From: a virus
DNA length: 47,199 nucleotides
Reading direction: 5' to 3' (one strand)
IMG/VR virus record: IMGVR_UViG_3300028883_000012
Span: 1 to 47,199 of that record
Notes under the pieces: generated by a model
The model's input: only the letters and a program-made list of their open reading frames with translations
What the model was told of the DNA's origin: nothing
Database searches by the model: none
Shown here: positions 6,450 through 13,766 of the stretch, in pieces
Layout: each line of letters starts with the position of its first letter
How positions within the stretch are numbered: the stretch's first letter is position 1
Made by a program: the position numbers and the translations under genes

Positions 6450-6701
6450 ATGGACATGGTCAAACTACAGATGGCTGTTGGCAAGATAGATGTCAACAAC
6501 ATCACACCACAAGACAAGGAACTTATTCGTAAGTTCTCAGTCATGAAGAACAAGCCCGCTTACAAACGGATGATAAAGTATACTGCTACATTCCGAGGTG
6601 AGATTACTCCTGTCATAGCTATGACTGTCATCCGCACTATTGATGAAGTGATGCGACTTGGTTGGCGTTACTATTCAGGTGAATTTGGGGACGACTTCTA
6701 A
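6450..6701 (+). CDS. Unknown early protein, 83 aa
   Basis: ATG after AAAGGAG. Helical, slightly basic, with an aromatic C-terminus (RLGWRYYSGEFGDDF). The stop overlaps the next start (TAATG), so the next gene is coupled. Not recognised. Confidence 0.65.
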   Translation: MDMVKLQMAVGKIDVNNITPQDKELIRKFSVMKNKPAYKRMIKYTATFRGEITPVIAMTVIRTIDEVMRLGWRYYSGEFGDDF

Positions 6702-6925
6702 TGATTGGAATAAGAAGTCATGATGTTGTTGTTATATCTAAAAGGATTGGTAAGCTACACTACCAGTATTACTTTCGGTATGCTGATGTAGCTGAGCTTA
6801 TCAATCCCAAAGATATCTCCATAACTAATCATGAACTTGAGAAGCAACTAAATGACCTGCGACGTAAGAGAAAGATTAAACCTTATAGAAGTAGGTGTCA
6901 ATTCATTCGTAATAAGAGGAGATAA
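6701..6925 (+). CDS. Small basic early protein, 74 aa
   Basis: Coupled to the preceding gene by a TAATG overlap. It has a beta-rich aromatic N-terminal half (HYQYYFRYADV) and a very basic tail (RRKRKIKPYRSR and on), suggesting nucleic-acid contact. Not recognised. Confidence 0.6.
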   Translation: MIGIRSHDVVVISKRIGKLHYQYYFRYADVAELINPKDISITNHELEKQLNDLRRKRKIKPYRSRCQFIRNKRR

Positions 6926-6927
6926 CT

Positions 6928-7134
6928 ATGTATTACGAAGAGAAAGTAATCAGGGGTGTCCTTAAGTTTAGGACAGAACCGCAAGGTAAATGGATGGTTG
7001 TGCCTGTATCAACACTAACTGTCTTATATGCTCAAGCTAAGGGTGAGATAGCTAGACTATCTGCATTGGTTGACTTACTTAATGACCAGTTAAATGACTA
7101 TGAGAATGGCAGAGATCCTCATTCAATAAGCTAA
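6928..7134 (+). CDS. Small early protein, 68 aa, probable coiled coil
   Basis: ATG two bases after the previous stop, with AGGAG upstream. An N-terminal basic beta part is followed by a leucine/alanine heptad-like helix (about residues 30-60), which would give a dimer. Not recognised. Confidence 0.6.
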   Translation: MYYEEKVIRGVLKFRTEPQGKWMVVPVSTLTVLYAQAKGEIARLSALVDLLNDQLNDYENGRDPHSIS

Positions 7135-7145
7135 GGTGGTATGAG

Positions 7146-7346
7146 ATGTATAACATAGTCATTGAAACAAACTTACAGTTTGAACCCAACCATAGTCAGT
7201 TACGTAGGATCTTAGTGAGGGCACTTCAAGCTGTTAATAAAACCAAAGGATTCAGTGAGTTGGATGAGTTTAATCTTGACCTAACTCCTGATAAATCACA
7301 ATTAAACACCTGTTACTTCCGTATCAAGACACAGAAAAATAAATGA
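7146..7346 (+). CDS. Small early protein, 66 aa
   Basis: ATG at 7146 after an AAGGTGG-like site. Mixed alpha/beta, with a basic end. It is the last gene before the promoter at 7362, and no terminator is seen between. Not recognised. Confidence 0.55.
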   Translation: MYNIVIETNLQFEPNHSQLRRILVRALQAVNKTKGFSELDEFNLDLTPDKSQLNTCYFRIKTQKNK

Positions 7347-7361
7347 GAACAAAAATATTTG

Positions 7362-7390
7362 TTGATTAAGACACAATATTGTTGTATATT
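7362..7390 (+). promoter_or_regulatory. Sigma70-like early promoter P7362
   Basis: TTGATT (7362-7367), 17-nt spacer, TATATT (7385-7390). It is a close sequence match to P2901 across both boxes and their flanks. The expected start point falls at about 7396-7398, on the ATG at 7398, so the first transcript may be leaderless. Confidence 0.75.
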
Positions 7391-7397
7391 ATATATT

Positions 7398-7703
7398 ATG
7401 AAAAGAAAACAAGATACAAGAGTAACTATCACACTTAAACTGTCAAGAAAAGTTCTTGCAACACTGCTCTTATCTATACCAAGAGAGGTTCACCTTGAGA
7501 ATTGGAAGGACATAGTAATGTGGCACAACCAATCTGCTCTAAGAAACCTAGGTTTAATGGATGAAGTCAGTGCGAATAAGATACTCATGGATAGGGGTTT
7601 CTATCCAAGGGAATTAAAGGATAAGAAACTTGAGGTAATGACAGATAAGTCTAACACCGACTCGAAGCTCATCCAAAATATAATGAAGGAGCTGGGGTCA
7701 TAA
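7398..7703 (+). CDS. Unknown early protein, 101 aa, probably leaderless mRNA
   Basis: Start chosen at the ATG at 7398; an earlier TTG start at 7359 would lie inside and upstream of the promoter. There is no ribosome site before 7398, only the -10 region, so translation would begin at the mRNA 5' end. The protein begins with a basic beta segment (RVTITLKLSRKVL) and continues as helices with charged ends. No family recognised. A ribbon-helix-helix-type regulator would fit the beginning but is not established. Confidence 0.65.
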   Translation: MKRKQDTRVTITLKLSRKVLATLLLSIPREVHLENWKDIVMWHNQSALRNLGLMDEVSANKILMDRGFYPRELKDKKLEVMTDKSNTDSKLIQNIMKELGS

Positions 7704-7717
7704 CAAAGGAGGCTCAT

Positions 7718-8119
7718 ATGAGCAAGAAAAAAGTCGTCACCAAGAAACCTACCGCATGGAAAGGCACAGAGACTGAAGAGTTCAAAGCTGAAGTTGTCTT
7801 CCCTGAAACCTACAAAGAAGCAGAAGAGATGGGCTACTCTGAAGAGATGGTCATGTCTTCCTTTGAGGCTCACCAGACAATCCGTGCACAGGCAGTTATC
7901 AACAGCTATGTGGGTAAACCCGCTGACTACAAAGACGGACAGTATCCTACAGATGCTGACGTTCAGAAAGCTGTCGATGACTTCGACTTCACTACGGTTG
8001 CCAAACGTGCTTTGACTGCCGAAGATAAAGTTGACCGCATCCTCGAAGATGCAAGTGCCGACACTCTCGATGCAATCCTTGCCAAGCTCAAGGAACGCAA
8101 AAAAGAACTTGCTTCCTAA
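7718..8119 (+). CDS. Probably abundant early protein, 133 aa, unknown
   Basis: ATG after a perfect AAAGGAGG site. The lysine-rich N-terminus is followed by an acidic helical body, with no cysteine. Codon choice is unlike the surrounding genes: many codons end in C (GTC, ACC, GAC, TTC), a bias shared with the capsid and scaffold genes and typical of heavily expressed phage genes. A strong promoter lies upstream (7362-7390) and an intrinsic terminator directly downstream (8147-8179). It could be an abundant DNA-binding or accessory protein, but no motif proves this. Confidence 0.75.
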   Translation: MSKKKVVTKKPTAWKGTETEEFKAEVVFPETYKEAEEMGYSEEMVMSSFEAHQTIRAQAVINSYVGKPADYKDGQYPTDADVQKAVDDFDFTTVAKRALTAEDKVDRILEDASADTLDAILAKLKERKKELAS

Positions 8120-8146
8120 TAGCAAGTATCGTCATGACCAAGGAAC

Positions 8147-8179
8147 AGGGAGTGCTACCCAAGTACTCCCTTTCCTTTT
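8147..8179 (+). terminator. Intrinsic terminator after the 7718 gene
   Basis: AGGGAGT (8147-8153) pairs with ACTCCCT (8165-8171), followed by a T-rich tail (TTTCCTTTT). It separates the small-gene block from the nuclease gene at 8191, whose ribosome site follows at once. Confidence 0.85.
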
Positions 8180-8190
8180 AGGAGGCAACA

Positions 8191-9150
8191 ATGAACGACC
8201 TATTAAGTATAGACATACTTGATGCTTCCAAGATTGCGAGTTACATGAGATGTCCTAGGATGTTTCTGTTTAATTATGTATTAGGATGGCAACAAAGACG
8301 ACCCAACCACCACCTAAGTTTTGGTTCAGCTTGGCACTCAGGTCTCGAACACGCCTGGAAACAATACCCCGAACTCACAGAACAAACAATGGTAGATGCC
8401 ATGAATGTTTTTTCATCTGAGTTTGATAAGCTAACCAACATAGATGACGCGCCTTACTGGAAAGCAAAGACAAAAGACAATGGCAGATTAGCATTAGCTG
8501 AGTATGCCACCAAGTATCTAGTCCATGACTTCCATAACTACAAACCATTGTTAGTTGAGAAGTCTGGACAAATTCCTATATCTACTGAGCTTAACTTATT
8601 GGCAGTCAAGATTGACTTGATTGTGCAGAGCTTAGAGGATGGGAAAATTTATGTTATTGAACACAAGACTGCAGGTCAAAAACCTGTGGATATCTATGAC
8701 ACACGCTTGCAGATCATTGGTTACTACCATGCACTTAACAGTGCGTATGGACCTGAGAATGTAGGTGGAGTGATAGTAGATGTAGCTATCTTCTATAAAC
8801 CTGGCACTCCAGCATCTGCTAAAAGACAGGCAGAGACTGGAACATCTAATGGGTTTGAGAGATACAAGGTAACAAAGGATGGGACAGCTATGCTTGATGG
8901 TCTTAGGACTATTAACAAATGGATGTCTGAGATTAACCTTGCTTATGAGAAGCTGAGAGAAACTGGAGATCCAACATGGTTCCCCAAGTGTAGTGAGTCA
9001 TGTTACTCATACGGAAGTGTATGTCCTTTCTATCCTATCTGCTCAACTGGAACAGACCCACTCAAGATGAATATGCCATTGGATTATGAGGTAAGAGAAT
9101 GGAACCCACTTGAAGAGTTTGAGAAAGTGGATACATTTAAAGCTACCTAA
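8191..9150 (+). CDS. RecB/Cas4-like PD-(D/E)XK nuclease with Fe-S cysteines
   Basis: 319 residues. Motifs in order: an ASKIASYMRCPR start with C21, FGSAWHSGLE with H49, D142 in VKIDLIV, EHK (E157, K159) and the Q..GYY motif (Q174-Y178). These are the full set of the RecB-like exonuclease family. Four cysteines near the end (C267, C271, C278, C284) with C21 match the 4Fe-4S cluster of Cas4 and AddB relatives. The protein would resect DNA ends. It is followed by an ATPase and a probable single-strand binding protein, which is a common phage recombination module. Confidence 0.88.
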   Translation: MNDLLSIDILDASKIASYMRCPRMFLFNYVLGWQQRRPNHHLSFGSAWHSGLEHAWKQYPELTEQTMVDAMNVFSSEFDKLTNIDDAPYWKAKTKDNGRLALAEYATKYLVHDFHNYKPLLVEKSGQIPISTELNLLAVKIDLIVQSLEDGKIYVIEHKTAGQKPVDIYDTRLQIIGYYHALNSAYGPENVGGVIVDVAIFYKPGTPASAKRQAETGTSNGFERYKVTKDGTAMLDGLRTINKWMSEINLAYEKLRETGDPTWFPKCSESCYSYGSVCPFYPICSTGTDPLKMNMPLDYEVREWNPLEEFEKVDTFKAT

Positions 9151-9191
9151 TCGTTGTGCGACACAACAAATACTATAAGAAAGGAGTAAAG

Positions 9192-9980
9192 ATGATTGAA
9201 CCGAAGCGAGACATTAAAAGTCTGCTCGAGTATTACAAACAGGATGCAGCTCAGCAGTATGCTAACATCCTTATACTCGGTGCCGTAGCTGCGGGTAAGA
9301 CATCACTCATTGCAACCATGCCCAAGCCTATACTTCTGTATTCCTTCGACCCATCAGGGACAAAGGCAGAAGCTATGCGTAAAGAGATACAGGCAGGTAA
9401 CGTAGTTCCAGCTACACGCTTTGAGAAGATATCTGAGTCCACAGTTAAGACACAGATTAATGAGTTTGAAAAGACTGTAATGTCTATCCGCAATTCAGGT
9501 GAGATCAACAAGTTCAAGACAGTAGCTATTGATAGCTACACAACTATGGCTCAGATGTATGAGTGGAATCAAGGGTTAAAAGACTTGACAAAGAACGACA
9601 CACTACCTACACTGCATGACTATAATTTTATTATTCGTTACTTGAGTAATATGATTATCAGTATGTGCAATGACCCCTGCCACTTTGTTATGACTGGACA
9701 TCTATCCAAAGAGATTGAAGAGATGACTGGTCGTGAGACATATCAGATTGATGCCTACCGAACAATGAGAACGAAGCTACCTATGTATTTTGACCACTGC
9801 TTTGTCATGCGTAAGACACAAAAGGCAAGTGGGATAAAGCATGAGTTGGTTACTAACTCTCCATTGTTCTCAGCAAAGAAAAGGTCAAGCAACTTGGATG
9901 ACATTGAAGAACCTGATTTGACAGCAGTAATGAACAAGATAGGTGGATTAGATACTAAGAGTATACCACTTCAAATTTAA
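9192..9980 (+). CDS. Sak4-like RecA-fold ATPase (phage AAA_24-type)
   Basis: 262 residues from the ATG at 9192, which follows AAAGGAG; a GTG at 9156 is in frame but has no site. Walker A is GAVAAGKTS (30-38) and Walker B ends at D114 in KTVAIDSYT. The size and motifs match the phage nucleotide-binding family that includes Sak4, a single-strand annealing or RecA-core protein. Its place between a RecB-like nuclease and a probable SSB supports a role in phage recombination or replication. Confidence 0.8.
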   Translation: MIEPKRDIKSLLEYYKQDAAQQYANILILGAVAAGKTSLIATMPKPILLYSFDPSGTKAEAMRKEIQAGNVVPATRFEKISESTVKTQINEFEKTVMSIRNSGEINKFKTVAIDSYTTMAQMYEWNQGLKDLTKNDTLPTLHDYNFIIRYLSNMIISMCNDPCHFVMTGHLSKEIEEMTGRETYQIDAYRTMRTKLPMYFDHCFVMRKTQKASGIKHELVTNSPLFSAKKRSSNLDDIEEPDLTAVMNKIGGLDTKSIPLQI

Positions 9981-10011
9981 TGTTTAACGAACAAACCAAA
10001 AGGAGACTATT

Positions 10012-10443
10012 ATGAGTCCCGAAGCAAAAGCAACTGTTGACAGTGATGCTTTGTTGGTCAATGTTGACCTCAACGCTATCCCTGACCAACCACCCTTTGA
10101 ACCTGGCGAGAAACTGTTGACTTTGAAAACAGTTGAGCTTGCCCCGTTCAACAAGAACCCTAAGGAAAATTTTGTCAAGATTGGCTTGGCTGTAGAGGAT
10201 GACCCCTACCCAGGTTATATCTTTGAGAATGTTATTCCACCCGCTTCTCACATGAGTGAGGCAGGTCAAAGATTCTGCAAGGAGAAATTCCTTGATTGGA
10301 TGACCTGTCTTGGTGTTGAGAAAACGGAAGCTGGTTACCAAGTTAAAGATGCTATCGGCAATTCCTTCTACGCCATGTGCGGTATCAAGGATGATGAATA
10401 CGGTAAGCGTCCAGTCGTAACCAAACTCCTCAAGCCAGTTTAA
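10012..10443 (+). CDS. Probable single-stranded DNA-binding protein (DUF669-like)
   Basis: 143 residues with AAAAGGAG upstream. An acidic N-terminus leads into a beta-rich body with a conserved-looking PF...N..EN..K.GL pattern, then a FCKEKFLDWM helix and a C-terminal strand, as in phage SSB-like proteins of the DUF669 type. Position directly after nuclease and ATPase genes supports this. C-ending codon bias suggests high expression, as expected for an SSB. No acidic C-terminal tail is present, unlike bacterial SSB. Homology is inferred by pattern and context only. Confidence 0.6.
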   Translation: MSPEAKATVDSDALLVNVDLNAIPDQPPFEPGEKLLTLKTVELAPFNKNPKENFVKIGLAVEDDPYPGYIFENVIPPASHMSEAGQRFCKEKFLDWMTCLGVEKTEAGYQVKDAIGNSFYAMCGIKDDEYGKRPVVTKLLKPV

Positions 10444-10470
10444 CTTCCGGTATTGTTAGACTGACTGGTT

Positions 10471-10627
10471 TCCCTAGTGGCGGAAAAGGTATACGCTAAA
10501 TTGTTGGTTATATAGGTAAAACACTAAGATATCTAGTGGGGTCAATCCACCCATCGCGGTTAGTATACAAGTGCCGTACTGGAATAAAGAAATGACCCAC
10601 CATGTAGGTTCGAGTCCTACCTAGGGA
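10471..10627 (+). ncRNA. tRNA-Leu-like RNA with an over-long middle
   Basis: The ends form a perfect 7-bp acceptor (TCCCTAG 10471-10477 with CTAGGGA 10621-10627). Next to the 5' strand lies a leucine-type D arm (TGGCG, an 11-nt loop with GG, CGCTA; 10478-10498). Next to the 3' strand is a perfect T arm (10604-10620, stem GTAGG/CCTAC, loop TTCGAGT). The element is 157 nt, about 70 longer than a tRNA-Leu, and no anticodon arm can be drawn. GTGGGGTC (10536-10543) can pair with GACCCAC (10594-10600) inside. It could be an intron-bearing or interrupted tRNA, or a tRNA mimic. No CCA is encoded. Confidence 0.6.
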
Positions 10628-10653
10628 ACGACACGTTATAACTCCTAACGTAT

Positions 10654-10773
10654 GGGAGATAGGTAATTGACAGTGTAGTTACTTAAAAGGTTTTAACAAG
10701 AAGTTCCTTTTATATGATTAACTATACTATATTAGTGTAACCAGCCCACCCTACCTATCTCCCTAAGGGTGGG
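10654..10773 (+). promoter_or_regulatory. Leader with two competing helices
   Basis: GGGAGATAGGTA (10654-10665) is perfectly complementary to TACCTATCTCCC (10752-10763). The latter forms the loop of a second hairpin, CCCACCCT (10745-10752) with AGGGTGGG (10766-10773). The interlocked order and short connection make simultaneous formation unlikely, so the two look like alternative states. The ribosome site of the next gene is 10 nt further on. A perfect TTGACA (10667-10672) also lies here, without a good -10. The rest of the 350-base gap holds no reading frame. Confidence 0.55.
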
Positions 10774-10795
10774 TATTAAGTTGAAAGGAGAAGTT

Positions 10796-11419
10796 ATGGA
10801 GACTATGACACTACACCGCGCACTTGCTGAGATTAAGTTACTCGACAAGAAAATTGCTAAGGCAATCCGCACACTTGAAGCTACTGGACTAAGACAAGGA
10901 TCACTCCTTGTTAATAAGTCAAAGACAGTAGCCGACTTTGAAAAGGATGCAAAGGCTATCTTTCAGTCAATCAAGTCAATGATTGAACGTAAGGAAAAGA
11001 TTAAGTCAGCTATCACAAGGAAGAACACAGAAACTATTGTTACAGTTGCTGGTAATTCCATGTCAATCGCTGATGCTATCAACAGAAAGAATAATATTGA
11101 ACAACACAAGATGGTTGTGAACACACTCAGAAATTCTTACTCTGATTCAACTTTGCATATGGAAAACAGAAACCGTTTGGTTGAAGAGAGAGCCATTGAC
11201 ATTGCTAAGACTGCTTTGCAGAAGGACCATGTTAAGATTGGTGACAATGATGCAGTAGCTATTACGAAACCTTTTGTAGATGCTAACAAGTATCATCTTG
11301 TTGACCCTCTCAAAGCATCCGAAACAGCCGAGATACTTGACAATGAAATTGCTGAGTTCGAGGCAGAGATTGATGCAGTGTTATCAGAAGCTAATGCTAT
11401 GACAACACTGGAAATCTAA
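10796..11419 (+). CDS. DIP1984/septicolysin-like helical protein (DUF6847-type), putative
   Basis: 207 residues from the ATG at 10796 (AAAGGAG, 5-nt spacing). The N-terminal MTLHRALAEIKLLDKKI pattern, the following long helix and the VAGNSMSIADAI segment near residues 90-105 resemble the DUF6847/DIP1984 family, helical proteins of unknown function found in bacteria and phages. Mostly coiled coil. Codons are slightly C-rich. Flanked on both sides by long non-coding stretches with tRNA-like RNAs, so it is a single-gene unit. Confidence 0.55.
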   Translation: METMTLHRALAEIKLLDKKIAKAIRTLEATGLRQGSLLVNKSKTVADFEKDAKAIFQSIKSMIERKEKIKSAITRKNTETIVTVAGNSMSIADAINRKNNIEQHKMVVNTLRNSYSDSTLHMENRNRLVEERAIDIAKTALQKDHVKIGDNDAVAITKPFVDANKYHLVDPLKASETAEILDNEIAEFEAEIDAVLSEANAMTTLEI

Positions 11420-11512
11420 GTTATTTGAAATAGTACTACCGACACGAAAAGTTTAGACTTAATCCCCTTTTGGATCTTATGTGGGTAATCTAGGTCCGCT
11501 AATATCATAGTG

Positions 11513-11585
11513 ATATGCTTAGCTCAGTTGGGTAGAGCACACGTCTGATAAACGTGAGGTCACCAGTTCAATTCTGGTAGCAAAC
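11513..11585 (+). tRNA. tRNA-Ile (anticodon GAT), acceptor stem imperfect
   Basis: Standard cloverleaf arms: D stem GCTC/GAGC, anticodon stem CACGT/ACGTG (perfect), loop CTGATAA giving anticodon GAT (11547-11549), variable loop AGGTC, T stem ACCAG/CTGGT (perfect) with loop TTCAATT. The acceptor pairs ATATGCT with AGCAAAC, leaving A-C at position 1-72 and A-A at 3-70. No CCA is encoded. It may be decaying, edited, or a tRNA-like decoy. Confidence 0.75.
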
Positions 11586-11815
11586 TGGACTATAAATCCA
11601 GAACCAACGTAAAGTTTAAAGTTTAAATCATAAAGTTTAAATCTTAAGCATTAAAGTTTATAGCCATATATATATATGTTACTGGCCTATCAAAGATTAA
11701 ATCGCAAGGTTCAAGACTCATGAAATCCAAGGTTTAATTTATAAGTTGTGATTGAATGACTTTAACTTTATACTTGGCTGTGTCGGTAGTTACTATTATC
11801 AATGAGGAGATTAAG
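11586..11815 (+). other. AT-rich gap with AAAGTTTA repeats
   Basis: No gene is seen between the tRNA and the ATG at 11816. Bases 11611-11660 contain four AAAGTTTA(A) copies (11611, 11617, 11632, 11653), partly overlapping, followed by an alternating TA run near 11666-11677. Binding sites or slipped-strand expansion are both possible. No good promoter was found. The 5' part of the same gap (11420-11512) also shows nothing definite. Confidence 0.5.
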
Positions 11816-12103
11816 ATGACAACCTTTACTTTGACTGGCGTATCTAATAACAAACAAGTCTTACCAAGAATTGTGGCTATATCTGATAGCTTCGGGGACA
11901 TAGAAAATATCTTAATTAAGAATATTAAAATAATATCTGAGGATAATTATTATCCTTATTTTGTTATAGAAGAATTTGAACACAACCAACTACATCCCAT
12001 CACTAAGACAGAACTATGGTATGAGTGGGATGAACTTAAAGGAAAACTAACAAAGATACACAAACCTAAAATGTATTCTAATATTATTGGGTTTGGTATG
12101 TAG
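11816..12103 (+). CDS. Unknown small protein, 95 aa
   Basis: ATG at 11816 with GAGGAG upstream; an ATG at 11756 in the same frame has none. Beta-rich with a W.EWDEL segment near the end; no family recognised. It starts a new tightly spaced gene run that leads to the endolysin. Confidence 0.65.
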   Translation: MTTFTLTGVSNNKQVLPRIVAISDSFGDIENILIKNIKIISEDNYYPYFVIEEFEHNQLHPITKTELWYEWDELKGKLTKIHKPKMYSNIIGFGM

Positions 12104-12114
12104 AGGAGATTGAT

Positions 12115-12378
12115 ATGAAAGAAGCACACCTTGAACCACCTGATGATGATAGAGAAACTCTAGAAGAAATTGCAGATGCTATGTCTGATATCTTGTATGA
12201 GAACTGGAGAGACGAGAGGGATGAACGAAGTTTCTTGGATGAAGAACACCTACCCCATACAAAGAAAAACTTAAAGTGTAGACTTTGCTTCGGGGAATTT
12301 ATAGGTATATCCACACGCAAGTTATGTAAGACTTGCCTTACTCACGAAAATAAAATAGGAGATAAACATGGCACTTAA
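12115..12378 (+). CDS. Small zinc-ribbon protein
   Basis: 87 residues. Two CxxC pairs (C55/C58 and C71/C74) form a zinc ribbon at the C-terminal half. The N-terminal half is acidic and helical (DDDRETLEEIADAM). Zinc-ribbon proteins of this size in phages usually bind nucleic acid or a host polymerase subunit. It overlaps the next gene by 11 bases. Confidence 0.65.
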   Translation: MKEAHLEPPDDDRETLEEIADAMSDILYENWRDERDERSFLDEEHLPHTKKNLKCRLCFGEFIGISTRKLCKTCLTHENKIGDKHGT

Positions 12379-12661
12379 AGATGCACCTGATGATTTTCTT
12401 GAACCAAGATTATCTACACCTGGAAGCACTGAACCAGGTGAAGGCAGTGACCAAGGCGAAGAGATAGGGACAGGTAATATATGGGACTTCCTCACTAATA
12501 TCGGTAACTATCTAACTAATATCAAGAACTATATAGTTGATGGCTTCACTGATTTCTTTAACAAACTTACCTCACTTAGTAGTAAGGTGGATAAGATGGA
12601 AAAGACAATCACTGAGCTACAGAATATAGTTGACTTTTTAACGGGAGATAAGACAGAATGA
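12368..12661 (+). CDS. Coiled-coil protein next to endolysin, 97 aa
   Basis: A low-complexity acidic/Pro/Gly start (about 1-38), then an amphipathic helical region with TNIGNYLTNIKNYI-type repeats and a C-terminal coiled coil (about 60-95). The stop TGA overlaps the endolysin ATG. It could be an endolysin partner or membrane-active peptide; no transmembrane stretch is clear. Confidence 0.6.
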   Translation: MALKDAPDDFLEPRLSTPGSTEPGEGSDQGEEIGTGNIWDFLTNIGNYLTNIKNYIVDGFTDFFNKLTSLSSKVDKMEKTITELQNIVDFLTGDKTE

Positions 12662-13113
12662 AATACCCAAATCTAATATCACGAAGTGAACTAATAGATA
12701 AGATATGGGTAACGGCAGACATAATCCCACTTATACTTACCGTTTATGGTGAAGCACGAGGCGAAGGTATGATAGGTATGCGAGCTGTTACCCATGTTAT
12801 TCTTAACAGAGTGAGAAAGCAAAGAACGAAGTGGGGTACTAACATTAAAGAAGTATGCCTCAAGAAAAAACAATTCAGTTACTGGAACAAGCATGAACTA
12901 CATGATGCAAGACCAAAGATCAGAGACTTCTTTGATGCTGGACTTGCGGTATTCAGAGGACTGCATGAGTATATCTATGAAGGTGTTGACCTTACTAATG
13001 GGGCCACACATTACTATAATCCACGACGTGTTAAGAGAAAACCCCCGTGGTCAATAGGTAAAGAACCATGTGAAGTAATTAAAAACCATAAATTCTATAA
13101 TGATGTAGCATAG
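12658..13113 (+). CDS. SleB-type cell wall hydrolase (endolysin)
   Basis: 151 residues, almost entirely a SleB/hydrolase_2 domain. VYGEARGEG (29-37) carries the catalytic glutamate E32. QFSYWN (72-77) and GATHYYNP (115-122) are the other family motifs. It acts as a lytic transglycosylase or muramidase on peptidoglycan. There is no signal peptide, so it needs a holin, and candidate holins lie in the late operon at 43840-45347. Its place in the plus-strand replication block, far from those, is unusual. Confidence 0.88.
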   Translation: MKYPNLISRSELIDKIWVTADIIPLILTVYGEARGEGMIGMRAVTHVILNRVRKQRTKWGTNIKEVCLKKKQFSYWNKHELHDARPKIRDFFDAGLAVFRGLHEYIYEGVDLTNGATHYYNPRRVKRKPPWSIGKEPCEVIKNHKFYNDVA

Positions 13114-13121
13114 AGGTAATC

Positions 13122-13490
13122 ATGAAAGACAAGTATTATAATCCAACAAGAATGTCTTTCGAAATCACTCAAGAGAAAAAGGATATACTTCAACAGGTGG
13201 TTCCCAGTGGGAAGCTCAGTAAAGTGTTTCAGAACTTTACTGAGTATCTTCTTAAGCTATGTGTTGAGAACCCTTCTCGAGTTAGAGAGCTGGCATATCT
13301 TGCAAACATTGATTACTTAGAGATGAGAGATAAGACCGAAGATATTATTCGTGAAAGCTTACTCACTACTGTCAATAACCTACGGATTTCCGTGGGTCTT
13401 TCTCCATGCAAAGCATCTTCTCTATCTGCAATCAAGCGTGCTATCACTGATGTTACTGATACAATAGGTAACATAAGTTCAAAAATATAA
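13122..13490 (+). CDS. Unknown early protein, 122 aa
   Basis: It starts 8 bases after the endolysin with a weak AGAGG site. All-helical by appearance, with a F.NFTEYLLKL segment near residues 35-45. No motif recognised. It may belong with the next gene and the ParB fusion, to which it is closely spaced. Confidence 0.65.
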   Translation: MKDKYYNPTRMSFEITQEKKDILQQVVPSGKLSKVFQNFTEYLLKLCVENPSRVRELAYLANIDYLEMRDKTEDIIRESLLTTVNNLRISVGLSPCKASSLSAIKRAITDVTDTIGNISSKI

Positions 13491-13502
13491 TAGGAGAATA
13501 TC

Positions 13503-13766
13503 ATGGAAAAAGATATGGATGACATTGACTTTGGTATAGGTGTAGCAGATAATTTAGGCGACAAGTCTAACGCAGAATTATTTGACTTACTTGCCAAGAC
13601 AAGATCTAAGGTGTTCGATAATCAAGGTAAGGTTATCAGGCAGACCCTCAGTGCAGAAGAAAAACTAAAACGGAAAGTAGAAAAGATACTAGCCAATTCA
13701 GATCTGTCTTTGGATGAACAGATTGCTTTGGTTGAGAAACTAAAGAAAGGAGAGATAGATGTCTGA
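13503..13766 (+). CDS. Small acidic helical protein, 87 aa
   Basis: ATG with AGGAG upstream. Acidic N-terminus (DMDDIDFG) and basic/helical C-terminus with regular leucines. Overlaps the ParB-methyltransferase gene by 8 bases, so the two are probably co-translated and might act together. Not recognised. Confidence 0.65.
   Translation: MEKDMDDIDFGIGVADNLGDKSNAELFDLLAKTRSKVFDNQGKVIRQTLSAEEKLKRKVEKILANSDLSLDEQIALVEKLKKGEIDV

Noticed and set aside
7601-8125. 174-residue open frame on the minus strand
   Set aside because: It is antisense to the well-supported 7718 gene, has no ribosome site and a composition dictated by that gene.
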